Source of the DNA: Calothrix sp. NIES-4101
GTDB taxonomy: Bacteria > Cyanobacteriota > Cyanobacteriia > Cyanobacteriales > Nostocaceae
Reading direction: 5' to 3'
Assembly: GCA_004296455.1 (NCBI GenBank)
Contig: AP018280.1
Span: 1,860,001 to 1,924,000 of the forward strand
DNA: 64,000 nucleotides
The notes below the pieces were generated by a model. That model saw nothing but the letters and a program-made list of their open reading frames with translations, was not told where the DNA came from and did no database searches. The translations under genes were made by a program, and so were the position numbers. This document shows positions 17,488 through 31,203 of the stretch, piece by piece. Within the stretch, counting starts at the first letter, position 1, and each line of letters starts with the position of its first letter.

Positions 17488-19287
17488 ATGAATCGGAATA
17501 TTTCTCATTTTTCTAGTAAATTTTTGATGAAACGCAGTTGGATTTTGGCATTAGCTGGGGTGTTTATCACCTTAACTCTTAATGCCTGCAACCCCAACAA
17601 CTTTAAAACTCAAGCTGCCCAGGTTTCTCAACTAGTCTATTCAATTACTGCTGAACCAAAAACTTTTAACTATGTCCTCAGCAAAGAGTCCCCAAATGTA
17701 TTTGGTCCGATTTATGAGGGAATGCTGGCGGAAAATGGAGTTACGGCTGAACTTGAGCCTGCCTTAGCTGAATCTTGGCAGGAAGAGGGACAGAAAATTA
17801 TATTCAAGTTGCGAAAAGATTTAAAGTGGTCGGATGGAAAACCACTCACCGCAGATGATGTTGTGTTTACTTTCAACGATATCTATACGAATAAAGCTAT
17901 TCCTACGAGTATTCGTGATGTTCTCGCAATTGGTAAAAGTCGTTTCTTTCCTAAAGTTACCAAAATAGACGATCGCACAGTCGAAGTGACTTCTCCCGAA
18001 CCTTTTGCACCATTATTGCGAACTGTAGGCGGCTTGGCAATTATGCCAAAACATGCATTGGAAAGTACCCTCAAAAATAAAGATACCAGCGGAAATCTCC
18101 AGTTTTTGTCAACTTGGAATACAGGAACTGATCCAAAAACTGTTGTTTCCAATGGTCCATTTATCTTGGACAGTTACAAAACTAGCGAACGGGTGGTATT
18201 TAAACCAAATCCTTATTATTGGCGGCGCGATGGTCAAGGCAAGCAAATGCCTTATATTCAACGTATGGTTTGGCAAATCGTCGAAAGTCCTGATACCGCC
18301 TTGATGCAATTTCGCTCTGGTGGCTTAGATATGTTGGAAGTTGCACCTCGAAATTTCTCGCTGCTGAAAAAAGAAGAAAAACGCGGTCAATTTGCAATAC
18401 TGGATGGTGGACCCGACCAAGCAGCGATTTTTATTAGTTTTAATCAAAATTCCGGTAGCCGTAATGGAAAGCCTTTTGTAAACCCAATTAAGTCACGTTG
18501 GTTTAGAACCAAAGAATTTCGCCAAGCCATAGCCCATGCAATTGATCGTTCGAGTATGTTAACTAACGTCTATCGAGGCATCGGCGAATTGCAATACTCG
18601 GCGACATTTTCTGGTAGTCCTTTCTATCTTTCTCCAGAGAAAGGATTAAAAGCATATGACTATAATCCTCAAAAAGCGAAACAACTTCTTCTCAAAGCTG
18701 GATTTAAATATAACGAAAAAGGGCAATTACTCGATCAAGATGGTAATCGAGTGCGCTTTAGTTTAATGGCTCCCACAGGCAGTCGAACGGGAGAAATTGT
18801 GGCATCACAAATGAAACTGGACTTGGAAAAAATTGGTATTCAAATGGATTTCCAGCAGCTAGATTTTGGCGTGATGGGAGATAGACTTGGTAATTCCTTC
18901 GACTGGGAAGCATATTTTGGCGCAGTTGGGGGTGGTGGCATAGATCCCAATGGTGCGGCCAATTTTTGGGCTGTTGAGGGTGAGTTTCGTCCCTTTAATC
19001 AAGCTCCCACAGCCGGACAAGCACCTGTTCAAGGACGTATTGTTGAGCCTTGGGAGGAAAAAATTGGCCAATTATATATCGAAGGAGCGCAGGAACTGAA
19101 CGAACAAAAACGCAAAGAAATCTATTGGGAAACACAGCGTATCGCTGCTGAAGAATTACCTTATATTCACTTGTTTAATCCGCGATCGCTTTTAGCAGTA
19201 CGTAACCGAGTTGAAAATATGAAATACTCTGCTTACGGTGGTGCGCTGTGGAATGTCTATGAATTAAAAGTTACTGATCAAAAATAG
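17488..19287 (+). CDS. ABC-type peptide/solute-binding lipoprotein (SBP family 5)
   Basis: This 599-residue extracytoplasmic binding protein resembles the DppA/OppA/NikA type. Seen: signal sequence and lipobox LNAC with the lipidated Cys at about residue 34 (internal Met at 14 may be the true start), then EPKTFNYVLSKESPNVFGPIYEG, WSDGKPLTADDVVFTFNDIY and FRQAIAHAIDRSSMLTNVY. The permease and ATPase genes are not adjacent. It probably works with components encoded elsewhere; the ligand is a peptide or similar. Confidence 0.93.
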   Translation: MNRNISHFSSKFLMKRSWILALAGVFITLTLNACNPNNFKTQAAQVSQLVYSITAEPKTFNYVLSKESPNVFGPIYEGMLAENGVTAELEPALAESWQEEGQKIIFKLRKDLKWSDGKPLTADDVVFTFNDIYTNKAIPTSIRDVLAIGKSRFFPKVTKIDDRTVEVTSPEPFAPLLRTVGGLAIMPKHALESTLKNKDTSGNLQFLSTWNTGTDPKTVVSNGPFILDSYKTSERVVFKPNPYYWRRDGQGKQMPYIQRMVWQIVESPDTALMQFRSGGLDMLEVAPRNFSLLKKEEKRGQFAILDGGPDQAAIFISFNQNSGSRNGKPFVNPIKSRWFRTKEFRQAIAHAIDRSSMLTNVYRGIGELQYSATFSGSPFYLSPEKGLKAYDYNPQKAKQLLLKAGFKYNEKGQLLDQDGNRVRFSLMAPTGSRTGEIVASQMKLDLEKIGIQMDFQQLDFGVMGDRLGNSFDWEAYFGAVGGGGIDPNGAANFWAVEGEFRPFNQAPTAGQAPVQGRIVEPWEEKIGQLYIEGAQELNEQKRKEIYWETQRIAAEELPYIHLFNPRSLLAVRNRVENMKYSAYGGALWNVYELKVTDQK

Positions 19288-19449
19288 ATCAAAGTTGATC
19301 ACCCATAGATTCATATCTTCATGAAATTTGACTTAAAGTTGCCAAAATTAACAACAATTGATAAGCTGAAACACTAATGGAATAAGCCTTCTGGCGCTTT
19401 TTCTGTCGTTAAATCAGAAACTAGCCGACACTAAATTAGGAGCGTTTCC

Positions 19450-19884
19450 GTGAATGCAGCTGAAATGGCAACTAGCCTCGATTTCGCCAGCAAGATAGCC
19501 ACAGTAGTCAATTTGTTCAAGCAGGAATTTCCAGATGCCAAATCTGACCTCAAACCCTGGCAAAATGATCCCGATACAAGAGAGTTAATTGACCCTGATT
19601 CTATAGATATTGGTTTTCATTTTCCAGGAGTTAGTCGTTCTTGGCGAAGTCGTAGTCTGTTATTTCAGATTCGTTTATACAAAGACCCCACAAATAATTT
19701 GCGTCGAGTCATTGGTGTGGAAGTAGCTGGATTTGACCATCAGGGTGAAGCTTGGAGACTCTCTACAGTGGAAAACTGGAGTTTTGTCGGCAGAACCCAT
19801 CCATCTACAGAAATAGGCGATCGCCTCAAAAAGTTTTGTCGCCACATTTTGGAAATCTTTAACAAATCTACTGATGCTGAATAA
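19450..19884 (+). CDS. Conserved hypothetical protein
   Basis: This 144-residue soluble protein starts at GTG with AGGAG 7 nt upstream, which supports that start; MATSLDF seven codons on is an alternative. Notable segments are FPDAKSDLKPWQNDPDT, DIGFHFPGVSRSWRSRSLLFQIRLY and GVEVAGFDHQGEAWRLSTV. It looks like a family limited to cyanobacteria, but I do not know a function. No membrane segment or signal peptide. Confidence 0.75.
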   Translation: MNAAEMATSLDFASKIATVVNLFKQEFPDAKSDLKPWQNDPDTRELIDPDSIDIGFHFPGVSRSWRSRSLLFQIRLYKDPTNNLRRVIGVEVAGFDHQGEAWRLSTVENWSFVGRTHPSTEIGDRLKKFCRHILEIFNKSTDAE

Positions 19885-19918
19885 TTTGTAATTGCTCTAA
19901 AATTTCTAATCAAGACTA

Positions 19919-20335
19919 TTAACTACTAACTTCTTGTTGGCAACTCCCATCAGTACAAAACTGCGATTGATAAGTAGTTTCACGCCTGCCAAAAAGTGTA
20001 TAACGATGATCGCGAATTTGTTCGTAAAATCTGTCTCCCATCCATTTCATTCCAGGTAGTGCCCGATACAGATCAACAAATACATTTCCCATTGGTAACA
20101 AACGCCCAATTTCTTCTGCGGCATCACTACCTTGCCAACGTCTGTTTGGCATGTTGGCATCAATTAAAATCATTCCCATTCTCCCCTCTTCGGGGGCAAT
20201 CTCCCACTGCAACAGTGTTTTGTTGTCTTGCATAGGAACGTAGGAAAACAACTTACCTTGGTCGAGATTTTCTAGTAATTGCACTAGGGTAACGCAAAGG
20301 TTGCAGTTGCCATCATATATTACGTAATAACTCAT
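19919..20335 (-). CDS. DCC-family thiol-disulfide oxidoreductase-like protein (DUF393)
   Basis: The protein has about 138 residues. The N-terminal YDGNCNLCVTLVQLLE matches the DxxCxxC signature of the DCC/DUF393 family, a thioredoxin-like redox fold. Later RRWQGSDAAEEIGRLLP is also family-like. The role in cyanobacteria is unknown. ATG at 20335 was chosen; a TTG start at 20344 is possible. It follows the debranching enzyme gene by a few nucleotides on the same strand, so the two are probably one transcript. Confidence 0.85.
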   Translation of the reverse strand: MSYYVIYDGNCNLCVTLVQLLENLDQGKLFSYVPMQDNKTLLQWEIAPEEGRMGMILIDANMPNRRWQGSDAAEEIGRLLPMGNVFVDLYRALPGMKWMGDRFYEQIRDHRYTLFGRRETTYQSQFCTDGSCQQEVSS

Positions 20336-20347
20336 AACTCTCAAACC

Positions 20348-22435
20348 CTAACTCAATACTATTTTTACATGACGAATCACCTCAGCCACTGACTTGGCTT
20401 GCGCGATCGCACCTCGTGGTGTATGTGGTACATCTCCATCAAAAATTTCGGAAATTGAACCCATACAAGCTTCAGAAGTGAAATGTTTGAGTAAAGGTTG
20501 CCAATCAAAGGGCAAGGGTTTATGAATGTAAAATCTTTGCCAACCTCGGATGAAAGCACCAATTAACCAACACCAAACTGTACCTTGATGATAAGCGCGA
20601 TCGCGTTGTTGTTGATTCCCAATATACTGACCAATATAATCTGGGTCACTGGGATTGAGACTACGTAAGCCGTAAGGAGTTAGTAAACAGGATTGTGCCA
20701 AATCTAAAATACTTTGCCCTTGCTGTACCGTGAAAGCGCAATGAGCAAACGACAAGGCTAAAACCGCATTTGGACGTATTTGAGCATTGCGGCGATCGTC
20801 TGGCTCGATTGTATCGAAAAGATAGCCCAGTTGTGAATTCCAAAACTTTTGTAGAGAAGTTTTCACTTGTTCAGCTTGCATTGTATAGCGCCGTGCTTGT
20901 TTGGCTAAACGTCCCTGCTCAGCAATATCCCCATGTTCGCTCAGAATTTCTGCCCATCGTGAAGCCCAACATAAACAGGAATACCACAAAGCATTAACTT
21001 CCACTGGTTTACCTCGACGAGGTGTGACAGGCTGTCCATCGACTACAGCATCCATCCAAGTCAATGCTACACCTCGATTATCCCAGCTAACTAATCCATC
21101 TGTAGAATCAACCTGAATGTTATAGCGAGTACCCCCAATCAAAGCTTTATAAATTTGCTGTACGACTGGATATTGTGCAATCAGAAATTCCCAATCATGG
21201 GTAGCTTCAAGATAAAGCCCTAGTGTTTCTACCCACCACAGAGCTGTATCCATACTGTTATATAAGGGTTCTCTATTTACATTTGGAAATGCATTGGGAA
21301 TCAAACCGTAGCGACAGTAATTACCAAAAGTTGCCAAAATTTCCTTGGCAACTCCATAACGCCCAGTTGTCAAAGTTAATCCAGGTAAGGCAATTAAAGT
21401 ATCTCTTCCCCAATCATTAAACCAGTGATACCCAGCAATCACAGTCAGGCTATCGGTGGATTGACGATAAACAATAAATTGATCGCTGGCTTGTAAGAGT
21501 TTTTTGTATAAATGGGAAGTGGGGCAAGTGAGAAAACAATATAAATCCTCTTTGTCTGCTTTTGCCCCTGGCTTTGTTTCTAATTTCCCTTCCTCATGAT
21601 CAAAAATCTGACATAGTCGCTCTTGCTCAGTTTCAACCGCTTCATCAAAAGTTGTTGATGTCAAAAGTTCTTGGTTTTGTTCGGGAAAACCTAACTGTGC
21701 TTCCAGGGTGACTGTATCTCCTGGTTGTAAAGTAACACTCAAATAACCTGGACTATATAAATCCTCGCGATCGCTCAATCCTCTTTGAGTTTCTTCACTT
21801 AAAGCATAACTCCAATACCAAACGGCATCCGGTTGATACTCACCTTTTGTCCATCGTAAATGCCAAGGTATACCAAAACGACCCGCTATTATCGCTTGCA
21901 AACAAACTTGTTGTTTACCCAACATCTGAGAAAACTGTAATTCCGGTATTTTTGTTTGCTGATGATGTAAATTGCGATCAGCAGTGAGAAGGCGCAGTCG
22001 TAAAACCGCAACTTCGACACCCTCATAACGATATTGAACTAACAAATTATTTTTTTTCTCGTCTTTCCCCTTAACCCATTTCCCATTACCCCTTTTCCAA
22101 TGTGGCATGATTAAAAGTCGAGTCAACTGCCAATTATTCCCACCCCAAATCCATTTTGGAATTGGATTAATCTCGAAAGAACGCAAAAATTGATAGCCAT
22201 TCGGGTCGATCAGACCGTTGCCCCAAACATTACTTCCTAATGCTATGGTGTCTTCCGGTAATTCTAAGCTCGTTTCCAGATGCGACAACAATAGGTTACG
22301 AACCGAAGGTGGTTCCGTTGCCGCAAACAGCCATCCATGATAAGTCCGGGTGCGGATATCCGTAACTGTACCCCCAGCAAAGCCCCCTAAACCATTGGTA
22401 AGTATCCATTCTCGTGCATCTAAGTCTTTAATCAT
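20348..22435 (-). CDS. Amylo-alpha-1,6-glucosidase / glycogen debranching enzyme-like protein
   Basis: This 695-residue protein has an N-terminal GDE_N-type domain (REWILTNGLGGFAGGTV, TRTYHGWLFA) and a C-terminal (alpha/alpha)6 barrel (about 320-690; GYHWFNDWGRDTLIALPGL, GTVWCWLIGAFIRGW). It is predicted to cleave alpha-1,6 branches of glycogen. An insert at about residues 113-129 (KRGNGKWVKGKDEKKNN) is encoded by CCCATTT-type repeat DNA. ATG start. The partner in glucan turnover could be malQ at 2219-3727. Confidence 0.92.
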   Translation of the reverse strand: MIKDLDAREWILTNGLGGFAGGTVTDIRTRTYHGWLFAATEPPSVRNLLLSHLETSLELPEDTIALGSNVWGNGLIDPNGYQFLRSFEINPIPKWIWGGNNWQLTRLLIMPHWKRGNGKWVKGKDEKKNNLLVQYRYEGVEVAVLRLRLLTADRNLHHQQTKIPELQFSQMLGKQQVCLQAIIAGRFGIPWHLRWTKGEYQPDAVWYWSYALSEETQRGLSDREDLYSPGYLSVTLQPGDTVTLEAQLGFPEQNQELLTSTTFDEAVETEQERLCQIFDHEEGKLETKPGAKADKEDLYCFLTCPTSHLYKKLLQASDQFIVYRQSTDSLTVIAGYHWFNDWGRDTLIALPGLTLTTGRYGVAKEILATFGNYCRYGLIPNAFPNVNREPLYNSMDTALWWVETLGLYLEATHDWEFLIAQYPVVQQIYKALIGGTRYNIQVDSTDGLVSWDNRGVALTWMDAVVDGQPVTPRRGKPVEVNALWYSCLCWASRWAEILSEHGDIAEQGRLAKQARRYTMQAEQVKTSLQKFWNSQLGYLFDTIEPDDRRNAQIRPNAVLALSFAHCAFTVQQGQSILDLAQSCLLTPYGLRSLNPSDPDYIGQYIGNQQQRDRAYHQGTVWCWLIGAFIRGWQRFYIHKPLPFDWQPLLKHFTSEACMGSISEIFDGDVPHTPRGAIAQAKSVAEVIRHVKIVLS

Positions 22436-22573
22436 TAGCTACTCACAATCGTTATGAGTATGATATATTTGTAACAGTTCGTAATCAAATCACCACAGCG
22501 TAGAAACTAGTAGCACTAAGCAACAAAGTTCGACGCAACACTTATAAATATTTAGGCTGAAGGAGAATCATAT

Positions 22574-23167
22574 ATGACAGAATGCATTCGTGTAGGTCAA
22601 ACAGCTCCTGACTTTACAGCAACAGCAGTTGTAGATCAAGAATTTAAAACAGTAAAACTTTCCGACTATCGTGGTAAGTACATAGTTCTGTTTTTTTATC
22701 CCCTAGACTTTACATTCGTTTGCCCAACAGAAATCACTGCCTTCAGCGATCGCTATGAAGAATTCAAAAAGCTGAACACTGAAATTTTAGGCGTATCAGT
22801 TGATAGCGAATTCTCACACCTTGCTTGGATTCAAACTGACCGTAAGTCTGGTGGAGTTGGCGACCTTAATTATCCGCTAGTTTCCGACATTAAAAAAGAA
22901 ATTAGCTCTGCATACAATGTATTAGACCCCGCAGCCGGAATTGCTTTACGCGGTCTATTTATCATTGACAAAGATGGAACTATTCAGCACGCTACCATCA
23001 ACAACCTCGCATTTGGTCGTAGTGTTGAAGAAACTCTACGAACACTGCAAGCTATCCAGCACGTACAATCGCACCCCGATGAAGTTTGCCCCGCCGGTTG
23101 GCAACCTGGTGACAAAACCATGAATCCAGACCCAGTCAAGTCTAAAGTCTACTTCTCTGCCGTTTAA
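22574..23167 (+). CDS. Typical 2-Cys peroxiredoxin
   Basis: This 197-residue thiol peroxidase reduces hydrogen and alkyl peroxides with electrons from thioredoxin. The peroxidatic Cys lies in [15 protein letters not shown] and the resolving Cys in [11 protein letters not shown] near residue 170. The C-terminal tail ends YFSAV, so the YF element linked to sensitivity to over-oxidation in eukaryote-like Prx is present. The start has AAGGAG with good spacing. It is transcribed divergently from the debranching gene and lies upstream of the rRNA operon. Confidence 0.96.
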   Translation: MTECIRVGQTAPDFTATAVVDQEFKTVKLSDYRGKYIVLFFYPLDFTFVCPTEITAFSDRYEEFKKLNTEILGVSVDSEFSHLAWIQTDRKSGGVGDLNYPLVSDIKKEISSAYNVLDPAAGIALRGLFIIDKDGTIQHATINNLAFGRSVEETLRTLQAIQHVQSHPDEVCPAGWQPGDKTMNPDPVKSKVYFSAV

Positions 23168-23625
23168 ACTGTAATAGCAAACCAACTCTAACAACTTGGA
23201 GTTACAACCATTATCAAAATAACCACAGATAAACACGTATAAATTATTGCTTTATTTTCTTTTAATCTTGGGCAACGTCAAGAAATAGAAAAGCACAAAC
23301 TGCAAAACATCGTGTTTAGCTGTGGTTTTTTAACTGTGTACGCTACAGTTATGGCAAATATTAGTAATGTGGTTGAGTCGATCAAATTAATTCCTGTAAT
23401 TTTCCCCGTCAATCTGTTTAAAAATTTGGAGTTTTAGACTAACTTTTACCTAATATAAACCGCTAAATACTTAGTCCAGAGAAGTTTTGACGATTTTTCG
23501 GATTGATTAACAGCCAACATCGACAACCCTTGCCCAATAAGATTTATAGCCTCAAAAGTCAAAAAAATAAAATTTTAGGCCGAACTTCACTAGAAAGAAA
23601 AATAAAAAAGATTAGGGTGAGGGGG
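23168..23625. other. Spacer between peroxiredoxin gene and rRNA promoter
   Basis: AT-rich sequence with no supported coding frame. The region probably includes the peroxiredoxin 3' end signals and upstream elements of the rRNA promoter. Confidence 0.4.
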
Positions 23626-23654
23626 TTGACAAAGGGGGTGAGAGTTGTTAGATT
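23626..23654 (+). promoter_or_regulatory. Putative rRNA operon promoter
   Basis: TTGACA (23626-23631), 17 nt spacer, TAGATT (23649-23654). The -35 hexamer is perfect and the -10 matches 4 of 6. It lies about 180 nt upstream of mature 16S, the expected distance for a sigma-70-type rRNA promoter. Confidence 0.65.
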
Positions 23655-23709
23655 AGTTCGAGTGAGCGGTTGAGAGAAAAGCGCGTCACGCCGAACCGAA
23701 AAAAGTAAA

Positions 23710-23724
23710 TAGTTTGAAAGTCAA
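23710..23724 (+). other. 5' arm of the 16S processing stem
   Basis: This 15-nt leader stretch is perfectly complementary to 25433-25447 in the 16S-23S spacer. The two arms bracket 16S and would form the double-stranded stem cut by RNase III-like enzymes. Confidence 0.75.
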
Positions 23725-23837
23725 AGTAACATAAATCCTCGTCAATGAAATGAGAAGTCCGAGATAAGAATCTGGGACTGAGATTAAAGAGGAAACGGAA
23801 ATTGTATTTCCGAGCCTCATCAAACTGCTTCAGAAGC

Positions 23838-25325
<1,488 letters not shown>

Positions 25326-25680
25326 ATAGGGAGACCTAAACCCTTAGGGACAGAAACGAGAGGAAGTAGAAGTACTTGTTTGAGGAATAAGAAACTAAGA
25401 GGTCATTCCCAAGGTCGGTCGAGGAGAAGTAATTGACTTTCAAACTAAAACTGGTTCGGAATAAGATAAAGAAAAGAGGATGAGTTCAGCACCTGCTAAG
25501 TAAAGTGGTAGACTGCTGGGTGAAACCAGTAAATGAACCTTGAAAACTGCATAGTGACAGAAAAGTAGCAATTGAAAGTTCAAAAGAGCAAGAGATTGTG
25601 AAAGGCAGTTCGTAGTGTAGCAGCTACGGATAAAAACACCAATATTAGAGAGAAGAGAAGAGAAGAAAAGAATATTGAGT
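25326..25680 (+). other. 16S-23S internal transcribed spacer without tRNA genes
   Basis: It contains a D1-D1' helix (GACCT 25333-25337 with AGGTC 25400-25404), the conserved D2 block with TTGACTTTCAAACTA (25433-25447) that pairs with the leader, a box B-like CAGCACCTGCTAAG...CTGCTGG helix near 25489-25520, and a box A-like GAACCTTGAAAACTGCATA near 25534-25552. I see neither tRNA-Ile nor tRNA-Ala. Cyanobacteria often carry spacers with and without tRNAs in different operons. Confidence 0.85.
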
Positions 25681-28574
<2,894 letters not shown>

Positions 28575-28659
28575 CTAATCTTTTCTTGAATCTAATCTCT
28601 TCAATTGAGTTTTTGTTCTGTCACTGTGCAGTCTTCAGGGTTTGATGCCCTACAAGTTT

Positions 28660-28778
28660 TCCTGGTGCTTATGGCGCGGTGGAACCACTCTGATACCATC
28701 CCGAACTCAGTTGTGAAACGCTGTTGCGGCTACGATAGTCTGGGGGTTGCCCCATGCAACAATTGCTCAGTGCCAGGG
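28660..28778 (+). rRNA. rrf: 5S ribosomal RNA
   Basis: The gene is about 119 nt. TCCTGGTGCTTATGGCGCGG starts and GTGCCAGGG ends it, and the two ends pair as helix I. The internal GAACCACTCTGATACCATCC and CCGAACTCAGTTGTGAAAC are classical 5S sequence. It is the last gene of the rRNA operon. Confidence 0.95.
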
Positions 28779-28794
28779 CTATTCATACATCATC

Positions 28795-28835
28795 AAAGGC
28801 TTCTCTAAACACTATTAGAGAAGCCTTTGCTTTTT
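28795..28835 (+). terminator. rRNA operon terminator
   Basis: A perfect 14-bp stem (28795-28808 with 28815-28828, AAAGGCTTCTCTAA and its complement) and a 6-nt loop are followed by GC and five T. This is a textbook intrinsic terminator 16 nt after 5S. Confidence 0.92.
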
Positions 28836-28845
28836 AAGTTAAATA

Positions 28846-29054
28846 GGGTCTGCTGAAAAACTCCACAAAGCAAATCTAGATGCCACACAGTCCAAAAAAT
28901 GGTAGCTTTAGGCATTGGTTTCTAAATTCACCCCACAATTTTCCGCCGAAATGCAAGGATTTTTAGCTTCTGAATACTATAACCTTCACCTACTTGGAAT
29001 AAAAAAGATTGAAACCCTTGCTTTGATTAGGTTCTAGATTTATTCAGCAAGCCC
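28846..29054. mobile_element. MITE-like non-autonomous element with target-site duplication
   Basis: The 209-bp element has inverted ends GGGTCTGCTGAAAAACT and (complement of the right end) GGGCTTGCTGAATAAAT, matching at about 13 of 17 positions. TAAATA lies directly on both sides (28840-28845 and 29055-29060), as a 6-bp duplicated target. There is no coding frame inside, so it must be moved by a transposase elsewhere. It landed just after the rRNA terminator. The IS family is not determined. Confidence 0.75.
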
Positions 29055-29129
29055 TAAATAGGAAACAAGCCTTCAATTACAAGAATTTCCATATACCCAG
29101 ATTTGATATTACACCCAAATTAATTTTCC

Positions 29130-29942
29130 CTATTTTCCCAACTCTTGGGAACGAGTTGTAGCAGCTTTTACTGCTTGAATTAATGCCGATCGCAAGCCTG
29201 CTTTTTCCAGTTCAATAATACCCGCAATTGTCGTACCACCAGGGCTAGTCACTCTATCCTTTAATTCGGCTGGATGCATCTTAGTATCATTTAATAACTT
29301 TGCTGTACCCAGTACAGTTTGTAATGCTAATTTGGTTGCAATTGGACGGGGTAAACCAGATGCAACTCCACCATCTGCTAAAGCTTCTACTATTAACGCT
29401 ACATATGCAGGGCCACTACCCGATAACCCCGTGACAGCATCCATCAAACTTTCGCTAATTTCGACGACTTCCCCAACTGCTGCAAACAATTGATGTGCTT
29501 TCTCAAGATGAATTGCCTTTGTATAAGCACCTGCACATATTGCTGTCACACCTGCACCAACTGTAGCGGGTGTGTTTGGCATGGCACGAATGACTGGTAA
29601 ACGGGGAAAAGCTGCTTCTAACTGCGACAAAGATACACCCGCCAAAATCGATACTACCAATGGCGAATGACTTTGCTCAATGACTGATGAAATTTCTTGG
29701 GCGATCGCACTAAATATTTGTGGTTTGACTGCCAAAAATACCACTTCCTCGCTGGCAGTAAACACTTGGAAATTGTTGTCTGTAACACCAACGCCATATT
29801 CCTGGATCAAAAAATTCTGTCGTTTTGATAGGGGCTCACTAACGACAATCTCTGACGCTTGATAAATACCAAGATTCAAGAGGCGAGATAATAGCGCTTC
29901 ACCCATTACCCCGCCACCAATTAAACCAAATTTTAAAGACAA
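29130..29942 (-). CDS. proC: Pyrroline-5-carboxylate reductase
   Basis: The 270-residue enzyme makes the last step of proline synthesis, reducing P5C with NAD(P)H. Seen: the Rossmann start FGLIGGGVMGEALLSRLL, VFLAVKPQIF, RAMPNTPATVGAGVTAIC, and the C-terminal signature with GLSGSGPAYVALIVEALADGG and SPGGTTIAGI. The ATG start and length are typical. It is the last gene of a same-strand block after sepF. Confidence 0.97.
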   Translation of the reverse strand: MSLKFGLIGGGVMGEALLSRLLNLGIYQASEIVVSEPLSKRQNFLIQEYGVGVTDNNFQVFTASEEVVFLAVKPQIFSAIAQEISSVIEQSHSPLVVSILAGVSLSQLEAAFPRLPVIRAMPNTPATVGAGVTAICAGAYTKAIHLEKAHQLFAAVGEVVEISESLMDAVTGLSGSGPAYVALIVEALADGGVASGLPRPIATKLALQTVLGTAKLLNDTKMHPAELKDRVTSPGGTTIAGIIELEKAGLRSALIQAVKAATTRSQELGK

Positions 29943-30186
29943 GTCAAATTTTCCCTAATTAAAGCTTAAATACCAAATCTGGATAAATAGTATCGCTTCC
30001 TGGAAAACGAAACAATCATAATTAAGGGATTTTAATTTATGTTTATAACCTAATAAATAAAAAATCCGTAGATGCGTGAATTAAAATCCAAAATTGGTAC
30101 TGCCAAAATAGCCACAGTCAATCAAATGATTTGGAATTTTAGATGCAATCCCTTATCTAAAACCCCAAATCGCACAATTCCTGAAA

Positions 30187-30795
30187 TTACTGCGCCATGC
30201 GATTCGGCTCAGTTCCCCATGTCTGATTGGTTGGAGCTGTACGAGTTTGGCGTGCGGGAGGCTGAGATACAACAGGTACTTCATGCAACACTCCACCTTG
30301 GGTGCTAACTTGCACACAACTTGGTGTAAACAAGAAGATGCTTTCGCCAATCCGCTCTTGATGACCATCTAGGGCGTAAGTACCACCAGCAACAAAGTCT
30401 ACTGCTCGTTGTGCTTGGTCAGGGTCCATTATTGTCAAATTTAATACAATCGATTTGCGCTCACGCAGGGCTTGAATTGCTTGGGGCATTTCTTCAAATG
30501 TGCGGGGCTCAAGCACTAATACTTCCGAAATACCGTTTAAAGCTCCTGGCATTCCAATTACGTTACTCATGGTGGTTTTTGTATTTGCTGCTACATCAGT
30601 ACCCATTGTAGGCATGGGTTCGCGCCAACGTCGATTCTGTGCTGGGGGTTCTTGAGGTACTGCCGCTTGGGGTGGATTTTGCTCTTGATAGATATTTTGA
30701 TAGCTATCGGTGTCTACTTCTTCGTAATACTCCTCGTACTCTACGGGTTCGTTGAGACCAACGAAGTCTCTAAGCTTGGAAAAGATATTGTTCAT
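30187..30795 (-). CDS. sepF: Cell division protein SepF (Cdv2/YlmF)
   Basis: This 202-residue protein has an N-terminal amphipathic stretch ([16 protein letters not shown]), an acidic linker, and a C-terminal core (about 90-180) with [39 protein letters not shown] and [13 protein letters not shown]. SepF tethers FtsZ to the membrane and in cyanobacteria replaces FtsA. The start has AGGAG 9 nt upstream. It follows pipY, and this association with YggS-type genes is widely conserved. Confidence 0.95.
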   Translation of the reverse strand: MNNIFSKLRDFVGLNEPVEYEEYYEEVDTDSYQNIYQEQNPPQAAVPQEPPAQNRRWREPMPTMGTDVAANTKTTMSNVIGMPGALNGISEVLVLEPRTFEEMPQAIQALRERKSIVLNLTIMDPDQAQRAVDFVAGGTYALDGHQERIGESIFLFTPSCVQVSTQGGVLHEVPVVSQPPARQTRTAPTNQTWGTEPNRMAQ

Positions 30796-31086
30796 TTTGA
30801 CACGCTCCTGGTGCTTGTTACCTTGACTAAGAAGGCAAAATCAATAAATCAATGGTTGCTGATAGAAGAAGCAAACAGCTGAAAATTGTATCGCTGTTTG
30901 TAGCATTAATCGCCAAATTATAGTTACGAACTTTGCATTTTTCAATGCTGGATATTAACTATACACAACAATGAGTCAAGATTATACCCTAAGTAGTTTA
31001 GTAAGGGAAGTTACTTTGAATCCAATTTTTTTTAGATTCACTTTTGTAAATACTATATTTTCTATGGCTTCGTGAAGGAGGACACA

Positions 31087-31203
31087 ATGTCTTTTTTATG
31101 TAGCAAATTACCTCAGTATTTTAGATGTGGTGCTGTTGGCAAATGCTCCAATCTATGCAAAGGGATGTTACTAGTCATAATTAATACATTATTTAACCTA
31201 TAG
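31087..31203 (+). CDS. Candidate small Cys-rich protein, 38 residues
   Basis: A perfect Shine-Dalgarno AAGGAGG (31075-31081) sits 5 nt before the ATG. The peptide has four Cys at positions 5, 14, 20 and 24 and a hydrophobic C-terminus (MLLVIINTLFNL). Its stop overlaps the 3' end of the convergent pipY by three to six bases. No family is recognised. A -10-like TATATT lies about 30 nt upstream. The strong ribosome-binding site is the main reason to list it; chance cannot be excluded. Confidence 0.4.
   Translation: MSFLCSKLPQYFRCGAVGKCSNLCKGMLLVIINTLFNL

Noticed and set aside
29943-30186. Possible gene between sepF and proC
   Set aside because: Frames here are antisense shadows reaching into sepF; no start signals or protein family.
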